Assembly: GCA_039720395.1 (NCBI GenBank)
Contig: CM077833.1
Coordinates: forward strand, 20,149,133-20,213,132
DNA: 64,000 bases
Reading direction: 5' to 3'
Source: Liquidambar formosana
Lineage: Eukaryota > Streptophyta > Magnoliopsida > Saxifragales > Altingiaceae
The notes beneath the pieces are model-generated. The model was not told the DNA's origin and searched no databases. It worked only from the letters and a program-made list of their open reading frames with translations. The position numbers were made by a program, and so were the translations under genes. How positions within the stretch are numbered: the first letter of the stretch is position 1; every line of letters begins with the position of its first letter. This document shows positions 48,350 to 59,910 of the stretch, piece after piece.

Positions 48350-48859
48350 TGATGTAGCACACCAAAGGCGTACGCATATTCCAAATATGCGTACGCACCA
48401 CGAGCTTCTTCCCTGCTGCTGAATCGAAATTCTATTTTATTTTAGTTATTTTTATTAGTTTTAATTATTTTGTTTTATTTAATTATTGCTTTACTAGTTT
48501 CCTAGTTAATTCTTACTTGTTCTAGTAGAACTAAGTTTTCTTGTTCTAGTCGAATTAGGTTTTCTTGCTCTAATAAAACTAGGTTTTCTTGTTCTAGTAG
48601 AACTAAATTTTCTTATTAGTTATCTATATAAGGAGATGTAAGCCTTATGGAAAACAGTTTTTAGTGAAGACTTCGATTATTTTGACTAATAATATTGAGA
48701 GAGAGTTTCTCTTTTATTTTCTTACTTTCGTGTTTTTGAAAAATTATTGATTGTGATTGTTTACTATCTGGCATTGTTCTTGCGACAATCAACAGATTGG
48801 TGGAAGCTTGTTGATTAATTTAGTGAGATAGTCTTGACCGCGTATTTTCCACTACATCA
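48350..48859 (+). repeat. Complete plus-oriented LTR
   Basis: 510 bp, starting TGATGTAG and ending CTACATCA, so the tips are themselves inverted repeats. It is preceded by a purine-rich AAGAGAGAA. It contains a TATATAAGGAGATG element near 48625 that could be the LTR promoter, and a repeated GTTCTAGTAGAACTA motif (about 48528-48605) in four variants. Confidence 0.85.
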
Positions 48860-48864
48860 TTTAG

Positions 48865-51609
48865 GTGTTGTAATTAAAAACATCTCGACAATAAATAAAT
48901 GTATTAGTAGACCTATCATGGAAGCATGTTGCCTAGATGGTTGCACATGGTTATAAGCTTTTAGCTTTGTGGCCATTATATATGTGTTCTTTTATGTTTC
49001 CTACAGTAAAAAAATAAAAAATAATAAAAAGGCAAAAAGACCCTCAGGCATAGAGGATTCAAAAAAAAACATGTGTAGTCTAGCTAAATTATTGCAATTA
49101 GGAGATGGGGGACTCATCAAGATGATATCCATTTTTTATTTTGGCTAATGTCCACATGGCACACTTGATCAAATAAGGCAGGTTGAATGGGCTTTGCAAT
49201 TCATACCTTTTGATGCTCCTTAAAATAGAACTCTCTCTATCCAAGCATTAACTCTAGGACATTCAAACAAGTCCAGAAAAAAGCTCAAAATTCTCACTCA
49301 ACCAAGCCCATGGTTGATTTCACCCTCCATCTTCTTCTACCATAGCCAATCTAATGAGAAATTAACACATGAAAAACTAGTAAAAAGTAGACAAACATGG
49401 CACAACACTTGGGTAGAATTGTTTTCTATATAACTTGCGCAGGAATCTTTTGATTGGACATTTTCCTCTATCTCACATGGTAGTCGGTGAGTGCAAAATC
49501 AAAATACAGTGAGTATAGACTTATTTATGTGACTCTCTGTGTCTGTCTCTGAGAGAGACAGAGACTTCTAATCTCCTATCATTTTTCGGCCACCAAGCTG
49601 AGAATGTAGCTCAGAGCTGGACCTATCTAAACTCCAAACACAACCATAGTGCAAGCTGGCTCACTCTAATTACATGCCAGCCCAGCCCAAATCAAATTTA
49701 TGGCCTCATATAATTCGCCCTCTGTTTTTAGTTATAGTATCTTAGTTAAAGAGAATAAAAAATCAGCAGGAAATTCCAAAATTTGCTCCACCTATGCCAT
49801 CCCACTGGGGGGGTGGTGCTCTCCCTTTTGCCCCTTACTGCATTGTCTGATATTAGCTCCTCTCTTTGTACTAGTATAGCTAAAAAGGCTATTCCCTAAA
49901 GGATGACTTAAAGCAGTGCCTTTTTTCCTCCAACTTTTTACCTACTTTTCAACTTCCATCCTTCTCCATGAGTCTTAGGCTTGTAATTGTACGATAGTAA
50001 CAAAACTAAAAAAGATAAAGCCCTTTATAATAGACAACAAGGTGCGTATTGGAATCCATTGGCACCACAGAAACCTTCACAAATATAAGGACAAATATCA
50101 CTAAAAAAGAAGAAGAGATCGAGAAGCTACCTCACATGTTTGATCTCCGTATAAATCTAATGGTCATCCTCTTGGCCCAATTAGAGTTCTCATTGTATGC
50201 ACATAGAGGGTCCAGACTCCGGAGGGAGGAAATTGAAGACGAAAACTCGTGGACTCTGACGCGTTGGATATTTTTTTTTCCGATGTTGCAATGGACAATT
50301 CAATATCATATTTTGTCGCAATGCTTGTGGACTTAACACATAAAAAGATATCTCTTTACCAAGTAGCTTGCTTTGCCTTCAATTATTCGACAGCGAAGAT
50401 ATAACAAGATACCTTTCATGGGTCTATTGCCCAAGACCATGGATGAACTTTTGGTTTCCCTCACTTCTCTTGCCCTTTTCAGAATACAACTGTCTATCTT
50501 TACCAAAACCACAACCAACCCTTTAGTTGGAAACAAAAGAGGTCATGAATTTAGCCATAGAGCCTCTCCAAGGTTGCAGCATTAGCACCTTGGACGACTG
50601 ATTGAATGTAGGGTACATCCTCGGTGATTAATTATTATGATAAAACAGCGCAAAAAAAGAAAAATGAAAAAAGGGTTCATCGGCTTATCACTTGGGGACC
50701 CGTATGTAGATCTTTTCGATTTCTCTTGTAATTTATGAAAGAAATTCGTTTCTTCTCTTCTGATTGTTGTTTGCTTCTTCATTTTTTTCATTTTTTGTTT
50801 TTTTTTTTTCTTTTTTTAGGTCTATTAATAAGAATTCAAGATAGTAATGATGTTGGAAACCGGCCACAAAAGCATGTTGATTACAGAAGGAGCTTTGGGA
50901 ATCGGAGTTCATTGTCATCCCATGTCATCTCTCATTTGTATTCAATATTGGCGTACTGATAGTGCATGGCTGAATCACAAACCTATTGAACTACCATTGG
51001 CAGGGGGGAAAATGGCTCGAGTCACCGCCATATAAGAAGGTGTTTGTGCTTTCACAAATATATATATATATATATATATATAGAACTAAGTCATTTTGAA
51101 GTTCAAAAGTGATTGACATTATAAATGTTACTGTAGTGTGAAGACCACAATTCTAAGATTTCTCTTGGATGAGATGATGTTTCCCGCGAATCAAGACGTG
51201 CATAGTAGGGGATTTGCAAAATCAAAAAAGCTCAACAACGAATGCATGAAACTCCAAACTCCCTTTTCACATTATCTGAAAATCACGTGGTTTAGAAACA
51301 TAATCATGTCAAGGAATTAGATTATCGTAAATGAATGGAAAATCAACAATAGCAACCTTATATTGTTGTTGTTACAGATGGAGATTTTCTAATTCAAACT
51401 GATCAACCTGTTTCTCAAGTTCAATCAATTATGATTTATGAGATAATTATGTAACTATAATGATATTCTTATCACTATGAGATGAACAAGGGGTCTCACA
51501 TTGGTACTTGGTGTGGACAAGAAGTTTTTGATTTTGCTGTCGCCTGTCGGACAGTTGACAGTGGTTCTCCTCAAACAGTTACTGAACCACCCTTTTCTAA
51601 TCTTCCTTT

Positions 51610-51641
<32 letters not shown>

Positions 51642-51669
51642 TTATTTTCTATTTTTTCAAAATAAGAAG
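48865..51669. other. Gene-free stretch with an anonymous coding-like patch
   Basis: Mostly AT-rich. At about 50340-50600 and 50820-51040 the base composition is more even and short frames (60-97 codons) overlap on both strands. They do not match any nuclear, plastid or mitochondrial gene that I can recall. An (AT)n run is at 51058-51081 and (CT)n at 51613-51640. No gene is supported. Confidence 0.45.
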
Positions 51670-51678
51670 AATTGAACC

Positions 51679-51910
51679 GGACTTAGATTCACTGCTGAGT
51701 TTCGAAAACTCAGCACGGTCCCGAGCTAATCTTAACCATCCATCTCGGGTTTGGACGGTTGAGATTGAAAGATGAAAAAGTTACTCTTATAAGGGTATTT
51801 TGGTAATTTTCTCATCTTTCAATCTCAACCTGTCCAAACCCGAGATGGATGTCTGAGATTAACTCGGCACCGTGCCGAGTTTTCTAAACTCAGCACTGAA
51901 TCCTCACACG
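51679..51910. mobile_element. Mutator-type foldback MITE, second copy of the 32.5-kb family
   Basis: 232 bp, flanked by AATTGAACC (51670-51678 and 51911-51919). The left end is GGACTTAGATTCACTGCTGA and the right end pairs with it (CTCAGCACTGAATCC). The central loop TTACTCTTATAAGGGTATTT is nearly the same as in the copy at 32468-32685. A second GTGCTGAGTTT/AAACTCAGCA pair lies just inside the tips. Confidence 0.9.
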
Positions 51911-51919
51911 AATTGAACC

Positions 51920-52959
51920 CACACCATGTCATTGTATCCACTCTACAATGCGAAACCCATCCAACCAGATCATTTTGTAGCTTTTAAATCGAACTTATAG
52001 CTTATATTACATTTTCGTCAATCTTCTTTTGTGGCCTCTTGTTAATTCAACATTTTAATTGAAAATAAAACCGATTATCATCACCAACATCCAAAAGTAT
52101 CCATTTGAGCTTCATTTTTTTTTTTTTTTTAATTGGTTCGACAGTGGTTAGATGTCAGTGAATTAACATGACGACGAGATTGAATCAGACTCTAGCGTCA
52201 TGTTGATGAGGCTTTACCATCTAGGGCTAGATGGTATCTTCAAATTGTGATGTACATGTATCATAATCCAGCTCGTTTCTAAGCATATAACACTGTGTTA
52301 ATTAGTTTGTATGTCTTCGTACTTGGATCCATGAGTTTGAGTCTTTAAAATTACGTCGTTTCTACAATTAGAACCCATACCTAAATGGCCAAATCATGAA
52401 ATAAAATTCTGGGAGACAACTACGTACATTTTCAATTAATACCAAATTTTGGTATTTATTGACTTCATTAGGTGAAGTAGTCAACCCATGAATCAGTGGA
52501 TAGAACAATTACTCTACCCAAAAAGAGACATTGACAAATCGGGATTGACAAAATGTAATCATATAGTCAAAACTTTTAGTGGTGTTGATTAAGGGTAATA
52601 TTTACGCAATAACATGCCCTTATTTTTTTTTTTCTTATAACGAATTTAGATCCTATGTTTCGATTTTGTGTGTTATAATTGTACTTTATCTTATACCACA
52701 ACACATCAAGTCATCACATAATTATCATTTTTTTCCATATATAATGTGATATCTCAAATGACTTGACATATTAGGATGCAATATCAAATAAGATCACAAT
52801 ACACAAAATCAAGTTAAGAGTAACCTTTTTTTTAACTTTTTAGGAGAGAGGTTTGATGTTTGGCTTAATCATGTTAAAAGGGAACTATGTACGTTTATTT
52901 AAATTTCTCGACAACTTAAAAAGAAGAGAAAATGGTAAGTAAAAAAAATAAAAATAAAT

Positions 52960-52990
<31 letters not shown>

Positions 52991-53003
52991 GAGATCTAAC
53001 AGA
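51920..53003. other. Gene-free stretch with a weak inverted repeat
   Basis: A diffuse inverted repeat is visible at about 52640-52830 (GATTTTGTGTGTTATAATTG against its relative CACAATACACAAAATCAAG). Termini and target duplication are unclear. A GA run at 52971-52994 leads into the next LTR element. No gene. Confidence 0.45.
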
Positions 53004-53008
53004 GAGAG

Positions 53009-53871
53009 TATTGAGAAAATAAATCAAGACGAGAAAAAGATGGGATCGTCAAGAATATATAGAAATAATTCAAGAAGGAGCATATAAAGGAATGAGATCA
53101 ATTGAGAGAAATTCATGGAGAATGTGCCAAGGACGACTTTGATTTATTTTCTTGTTTGTGTGTTTCCATTATTATTAATTTCCCTATTATTTCTTCTTGC
53201 ATTAGGTTGATTGTAATCAAGCAATTCATTATGAATGAGAATTAGTTTTTTTATATGGTATCAAAGCAGATGATCCACTTGTGAGTAACTTGTCTTCCTT
53301 TGGCATTTCTAGAGGAAATAATACGGAAATTAATAATAATGGAAATACATAAACAAGGAAATAAATCAAAGTCTTCTTTGGCATTTTCTTCATGAATTTC
53401 TCTCAATTGACTTCCTTCCTTAATATGCTCCTTCTTGAATTATTTATATATATTTTTATCCCATCTTTTTTTTGTCTTGATTTATTTCTTCAATACTCCC
53501 CCTCAAATAAAATCTTATTGAGTTTGATGCCAAATCATAAAAGATGTATCACCATTAATAAAAATTCTTACAATAATCCAAGTGACCTCAATGGGTCAAT
53601 GACAACGAGAAACAGTAAGGCTTTGTTAAGCCAATAGAGGTTCTATAGATTGAAGTCTTCGTACCATGAGCCGAAGTCCAAGTCAAGCCCCTATATGTTT
53701 GCAACTTTTAAATTTCAACGATACGAGAAAAAAGAGAGTTCCACGAACCAAAGTCCCGGTCACTGTAGGTCAAAATCCAAGCCAATTTGATTTCTTTCCT
53801 TGTATGCTCTTTGAATTATTTCATATATTCTTCATCCCATCCTTCTCTTACCTCGATTTATTTTCTCAATA
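53009..53871. mobile_element. Rearranged copia-like LTR element with opposed LTRs
   Basis: The left end is a plus-oriented LTR (53009-53255, TATTGAGAAAATAAATC...) followed directly by an initiator-Met-type primer-binding site TGGTATCAAAGCAG (53256-53269). After about 40 bp, a minus-oriented LTR 5' part begins (53312-53495), preceded on its own strand by the polypurine tract GAGGGGGAG (within 53496-53508), the usual end of copia pol. After about 280 bp of further sequence a second, 95-bp minus-oriented LTR end lies at about 53777-53871. The outer flanks are GAGAG on both sides (53004-53008, 53872-53876), though the left side lies in a GA run. No protein domain survives. Confidence 0.65.
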
Positions 53872-53876
53872 GAGAG

Positions 53877-55894
53877 TTGTAAGGTTAGATCCAAAAGTAT
53901 AAGAATGGACAAATGTTGCTAACCTCAGCAAGAAGTAAAAGGAAGAGGGGGAGTTCAATTACGTCCACTCCTTTTCTTTTTTTTTTCTTCCATTTTCCAT
54001 CTTCGCTACAAAACAAGAAGGGAAAGGAGATGGAAGAAGGCTGTGAGAGTAATAAAATATAGTTGGAGCCCTCTCACGCGTATGTACAGCGCGTGTATAA
54101 GAAACTGAACTGGTTTGGCCAGATAGCCTGTGTCAGCTTTTCTGCGAAAACTCGCCCTCCTGAAACTAAGAACCTATAAAAGTGAGTAAAAGCTGTTTTC
54201 TCCCCTTTCATTGGGCCGTGCCTTCCCCTTTCCTCACAAAAGCGTAGAGATAAAACTCATCAAGAGATATTTGTAGAAAGCACCATGCCATTTAGACTAT
54301 TTATGGATTCTCTGTTTCTTTTTTTCTTTTTCTTTTTAACTACATTTTAGTGGCATTTTTTTTTTCTTTTCTTTTCTTGATCAATGATAAAAACCCTTAA
54401 CCCAATCCTGCCATAGTGCCATGGCCACTCAAAAAAGGAGAAAAAACAAATAAATACATAAAATAAGACATTTTATAAACTTAATCTCAAAATATATATA
54501 TTTAAATAGTACTTGTTACATATGGAATTTTGATTAGTTCTATAGTTTCAGTTATATTGGGGCAATTCTTCAATGGTAAAAGTTTTGAACTATCAAATGG
54601 GAAAGTATAGGTTCAAGTTAAGAGCGACCATTTTGCACTAAAAAGTGAAAGCCCATATCGTATTGGTCCGCCCTTCTTATTATCCCACTTAGAGAGGTCG
54701 ATATTAGGTATTGAAATATTCTTTTTATAATTTACCAATATATTGGCTTATTAAATTCAATCCTCGCTTACAAGAGGGGATGAAGTACACCACCATAATT
54801 TCAAGAAAAGCAGTAGTTTTGTCAATTGGTAACAATAACAAGTGCTTATTTACTTCATTTATTCTTTTATAGATTTTTTTTTTCATTTTCCACATTCAAA
54901 TCTATTTATAACATTAAAAACATATCTCTCTCTCTCTCTTCAACAATTTGAATTAACCCTAAATATAGTTCACTCTATTAAATAGTAGTTTTTTGTTTTT
55001 CTTTATTAGAGAATGTTATTTTATTACGATTATTATTATTTGGTCAATAGTGTATTCAAAGTTTTTTTTCTGATAAGGTCATTAAATACAAGTAAGGTCA
55101 TTGTGCGTTTTACATCAATTAACATCTAAAACATATTTAAAATATTCTTTTCACCTTAGGGCATCAGTTCCAAAAACCAAGTTAAAAGATATTGTTATTT
55201 AATACATAATCAATAACAAAAACGAAGGGAATTAAGCCACTAAAGTTAGATCAGTGGCTATGAAAGATTAAATAAAAAATAAGATTAAAATAGGTTAAAG
55301 GTTCGAACACCTCTATTTATATAAAAGATTTGTACAAAAAGATTTTCAATGCCTAAGAGTGCACTATAAAATTACAAAAAGATAATTACGTCTCTAAATA
55401 GCTCAAGAGGAAGGGGTTATTTGATGATTTGATGGACCCCAAATCTATTATATATTTTACATTCAATATGAGTAGTTTTTTTCAGTAATAATATAAAAAA
55501 TAATAAATAAATAAAAAAGACAAAGCTTGTAAAGAAAACCCCCCAAATAATGGAGGAGAAGAGTGGAGGGCCTTTGGATATTGCAGATGAGAAGAGGCAT
55601 GGAGAATCCCAATGCACACACACACACAGACACAGACAGCTGATTCTACTGTGACACTCTCTGCCTTCTGCCCAATTAAACTAATACTTTCCTCCTTCAC
55701 ATCTCTACTCTCTTTCTCTCTCTCTGATCAGACTCCCCCTGATTTATTCGCACACTCACCAATCCCTCTCTCTCTGCGTAAACCCTCTCTTTCTCTCTCC
55801 TCTTTTTCACGGTATGATCTAAACAAAGATTCAATCTTTTCCATACCAAACACTCAGATCGAAAGAGGGCTCTCTCTGTCCTTCTCTCTCTCTC
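53877..55894. other. Upstream region of AFB5 and gene-free stretch
   Basis: AT-rich, with a SINE-like box B (AGGTTCGAACACC, near 55300). Close to AFB5, a (CA)n run at 55615-55627 and pyrimidine-rich sequence with CT runs (55690-55890) probably belong to its 5' UTR. The 156-codon frame at 55612-56082 overlaps AFB5 in another frame and is not called. Confidence 0.5.
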
Positions 55895-58285
55895 ATGAGA
55901 GACGACCAAACCGAAATGTCAGAGGACGACGAGCGACCGCCGGCGGATCCCGCCGCCGAAACATCGAACAAATCCCGGAGCTGTATCGACTTCGGCGAGT
56001 TCCACTCGCCGTTCCCGGATCAAGTCCTCGAGAACGTCCTCGAAAACGTGCTCTTCTTTCTCACATCTCGCCGGGACCGTAACGCCCTGTCGTTGGTCTG
56101 CAAGTCGTGGTACCGTGCGGAGGCGTACACCCGATCCGAGCTCTTCATAGGGAACTGCTACGCCGTGTCCCCGCGCCGGGCCACCGAGCGGTTCCGGCGC
56201 GTGCGGTCCGTGGTGTTGAAAGGGAAGCCTAGGTTCGCGGACTTCAACCTGATGCCGCCCAATTGGGGTGCGCACTTCTTGCCCTGGGTTACCGCCATGG
56301 CCTCGGCGTATCCGTGGCTCGAGAAGGTTTACCTCAAGCGCATGTCCGTGACGGATGAGGATCTCGCGCTTCTCGCCCGGTCGTTTCCTGGTTTCAAGGA
56401 GCTCACGCTCGTTTGCTGCGATGGGTTCGGTACGAGTGGACTCGCTGTGGTGGCTAGTAAGTGCAGGTGTGTGAAAAATATTCATTTACTTTCCCTTTCG
56501 TACTATGAGATTGCTGAGAAACCGTAGGAAAAGGAAAGGAAATTTGGAATTTTCTTGGCAACTAAACAATATATTTATTTATTTTAAATTGGGGGTTTTA
56601 TATTTTATAAACAATGGGCTCATTAGATCTGTTTGTAATGCTAATTTCTGTGGGCTTTTGTTATACTACTTATGGGTGGTGAGAAGTATGAAACTTTATT
56701 GGGTTTTGTTTGATCTGATTTGTGTTTATAGAGGGAATGTTTAGATCTGTTATTGTTTTGGTATGAATTGATTTTTTGTTGTTGGTTTCGTGATCCTTGT
56801 TGGTGTTTGGTTTCAATTATCTGAGCCCTAATCTTATGCATTTTGGCTTGCCTGAAAAAATGAATGGGATGTGTCTGCTAAAATGATAGTGAATTAGTTT
56901 TGGGAAATTCTGTGAAGACCTTACGTATTATTAAATGGTTATTTATCAGACAACTTAGGGTGCTTGATCTGATTGAAGACGAGGTTAATGACGATGAGGT
57001 GGATTGGATATCTTATTTTCCGGAGACTGGAACTTGTCTTGAATCTCTCATGTTTGACTGCGTTGAATGCCCCATCAATTTTGATGAATTGGAGAAATTG
57101 GTGGCTAGATCGCCATCTTTGAAGAAACTTAGGTTGAACCGGTATGTGTCTGTTGGGCAGCTCTTCTCCTTGATGATGCGAGCTCCGCAGCTCACACATC
57201 TTGGAACTGGCTCGTTCAGCCCCTCGGAACTTGTCCCTCAGGGTGATCAAGAGCCTGATTATGGCTTTGCTTTTGCTACTTGTAGATCCCTAGTTTGCCT
57301 CTCTGGATTCAGGGAAGTTATACCGGATTATCTACCAGCAATCCATCCAGTCTGTGCTAATCTCACCTCTCTGAATTTTAGCTATGCCAACATCAATGCT
57401 GAACAACTCAAATCAATCATCTGCCACTGCCATAAACTTCAGATTTTCTGGGTATGTATTCTGTGTGTAATTTTATGAACTTTGTGACCTGATTTTGTGT
57501 TGCAAAGCTTACTTTTGTTTCTGCAGGTCCTTGATTCAGTGTGTGATGAAGGACTTCAGGCGGTGGCTGCAACATGCAAGGAACTTCGTGAGCTTCGGGT
57601 TTTCCCTATTGATGCTCGGGAGGATGGTGAGGGCCCTGTTTCTGAAGTGGGTCTCCAAGCGATTTCTGAGGGCTGTAAGAAACTGCAATCTATTTTATAT
57701 TTCTGCCAGCGGATGACAAATGCTGCTGTTATTGCCATGTCAAAGAACTGTCCAGATCTCGTGGTGTTCCGTCTCTGTATAATGGGGCGCCACCGGCCTG
57801 ACCACATCACTGGAGAACCAATGGATGAAGGTTTTGGAGCTATTGTCATGAACTGTAAGAAGCTCACCCGGCTTGCTATTTCTGGTTTACTGACTGATAC
57901 GGCTTTCAGTTATATTGGGACATATGGGAAATTGGTTCGGACCCTGTCAGTTGCTTTTGCTGGAGACAGTGACATGGGATTGAAATATGTGCTTGAGGGC
58001 TGCCCCAGATTGCAGAAACTTGAGATCAGGGATAGCCCTTTCGGGGATTTGGCTTTGCGTTCTGGTTTGCACCACTATTACAATATGCGATTCCTTTGGA
58101 TGTCTTCGTGTAGACTATCTCGCCAAGGTTGCCAGGAGATTGCACAAGCAATGCCTCGCCTGGTTGTCGAAGTGATCAGGGATGGGAGTGAGGAGGCAGC
58201 AAATGATTCTGTTGAGATATTATACATGTATCGGTCTCTTGAAGGGCCAAGGGAGGATGCACCGAACTTCGTGACAATCCTGTAA
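55895..58285 (+). CDS. AFB5: Auxin receptor F-box protein, AFB4/AFB5 clade (three exons, 610 aa)
   Basis: This is an F-box/LRR auxin co-receptor: the substrate subunit of a nuclear SCF ubiquitin ligase that binds auxin and Aux/IAA degrons. Exons, read from GT-AG sites, are 55895-56466, 56950-57451 and 57527-58285 (572+502+759 = 1833 nt, in frame). Introns are 483 and 75 bp. The N-terminal extension with MSEDD (8-12) is the mark of AFB4/AFB5 against TIR1. The F-box is at about 41-80 ([23 protein letters not shown]). LRRs fill the rest to the FVTIL end. Arg113 in [11 protein letters not shown] stands where TIR1 has His78, and Ala475 where TIR1 has Ser438; both differences are typical of the AFB5 clade and tied to picloram response. 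Arg440 and Ser499, equal to TIR1 Arg403 and Ser462, are kept. The start is chosen by homology to the Arabidopsis AFB5 N-terminus. AFB4 cannot be excluded, as many plants have one member of this clade. Confidence 0.95.
58079..58100 (+). promoter_or_regulatory. Remnant of the miR393 target site in AFB5 exon 3
   Basis: TIR1/AFB2-type genes carry a miR393 site over the codons for the MRxLWMS motif. Here the same codons are present. The 3' 16 bases match the canonical site except for one C-to-T change that would leave a G:U pair, but the 5' six bases all differ. Cleavage is therefore expected to be weak or absent, as reported for Arabidopsis AFB4/AFB5. Confidence 0.45.
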
Positions 58286-58982
58286 ACTTGCAATACAGGA
58301 AGCTGTTTCAGCTGTTCTTATGGTGGCTGCTGATCAAGATCAAAAGTTTTTCATGATTAAGATGATTATTGCGGGTACCTTTTTATAACCCCGCAAGAGG
58401 GTTCCTGCATTCCTTGTTAAAATGGAGATGAGTATATCACTCCTGTTCTTGGCCTGGACATTGGAATGGCATTCAAAGCATAAGCAGCGTAAGGAACTGC
58501 AGGCACTTGTTTGCTTTGGTTCTTCCAGACCCTTTGTGGGATGGGGTTAAGGTGGAAGAGGGATATGCCTCTTTAAGGTACTGGGCCATCCCATGATGTT
58601 GTTGTATTGGTACGCTTTTAAAATTTATATGTTTCTTTCTGCTTTCATATTCATTTCACCATAAAAGAAGGCTGCCAGTTTTAGTGGAAGGGAGAAGTGG
58701 GAGGGGTGGTTGAGCTGCATCGAAGATTGATTACGCATCTATCACTGGATAAAATTGTTTGTCCCCGGGTATGAAGAAACGGAGAGACTGTTTTGAACAA
58801 ATTTGGAAGTCAGAAAGGTGAAATTCAAAGACTTTTCTTCTATCAATGGGGGTGGAGGAGCCAGTATTCCATTTCTATTTTAAAAGATTTTGGGTCTGTT
58901 TTAATCTTTTATTCAAATGGTAGTTAGTTTAAGCTGTAGCTGGTGAGAACTAGTGCCCAGAATGATGCATCTCTCACTCTCA

Positions 58983-59016
<34 letters not shown>

Positions 59017-59851
59017 AGAAATGTTTGTTTTTTCTTTTTTCCTTTTTCAGATGTGTTGTTTTAGCACCTGACTGTTGAATTTATTATTGTTATTGTTAGC
59101 AATGTGAGATGGGTAATAAATGCCAAATATGCATGGACCAGATACTAGTGGGACTCTGTCTTGCCTTTTTTCTGGATGTGGAATGATCAATTGATAGTGA
59201 GGCCCATTAATGATGCTGTGGAAAGTGTTGTACAAGTACACATTGCAGGACCCCTCCACTTTGGTGTGGGAACTCCCATACACGATATTTTTCCCGAAGT
59301 TTCAAGAGGTTGGACGGCCCTGATTGTTTTCCCTCAACAACTGGACAAACAGTAAGTGTACAGAAGTCCACAGGGGACTCAGAACCCGTTGGCATGATTT
59401 CTTGTTGGAAACCATTTGATCTTTGGATAAAATTGGTCTTTCTCCTTTGTTGCTTTATCATCTACTACATTGCGATCTTGATTTGTTTTTTGAAGGATAT
59501 CTGGTATCTACTACTGGTGGGTGTGGGACCCATCACTCGATGAATTGTCACACCCCCTGTGTTTGCGTTATAAAGCAGCCAAGTCCCCCCCCAATGAATG
59601 CACACTCTCTCTCTCTCTAGATTTGTCATAATGAGGAGAGAAATCTAGCTTCTTTGTTGGTATACTCTCTCTTAGCAGAGGATGGATGGTTAAAGCAAAA
59701 CTTATGATCAAAGTGGGATCTGACTGTGCACTGGAACAAGTGATGGGAAGCAAAGCTCTGGCTTTTCTTTCCTGTCCAACCCATTTTTAGGTGAAGCAAG
59801 TGGACCAAACTCACAATGTTTTCTTCTATGCTACCACCATCCTCAATTCAA

Positions 59852-59910
<59 letters not shown>

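Larger units (their letters stand above)
46268..48859. mobile_element. Rearranged LTR retroelement with inverted internal LTR
   Basis: The outer boundaries look like one insertion: TGATGCAG at the left, CTACATCA at the right, with near-matching 5-bp flanks TTTAT and TTTAG. Inside, from left: the first 174 bp of a plus-oriented LTR (46268-46441); an almost complete minus-oriented LTR (46442-46940); a minus-oriented internal region with polypurine-like sequences (46941 on and about 47205-47220); a minus-strand frame (47276-47833); a minus-oriented primer-binding site (48027-48039, TGGCATCAGAACC on the minus strand, close to the initiator-Met type); a 37-bp end of a minus-oriented LTR (48042-48078); then about 265 bp of plus-oriented internal DNA and a complete plus-oriented LTR (48350-48859). 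The element is non-autonomous: no protease, RT or integrase. The end-of-pol-like SRANSLQTG frame near 46960 suggests Ty3/gypsy affinity, which is inference. Confidence 0.75.

Noticed and set aside
52640..52830. Inverted repeat as a MITE
   Set aside because: Pairing is patchy and no terminal repeat or target duplication could be fixed, so it is mentioned only within the intergenic entry.
55612..56082. 156-codon frame overlapping AFB5
   Set aside because: Different frame from AFB5; its first part is CT-repeat-coded Ser/Leu and the rest is a shadow of exon 1.
56505..56744. 79-codon frame in AFB5 intron 1
   Set aside because: Lies within the intron defined by the GT at 56467 and the AG at 56948-56949.
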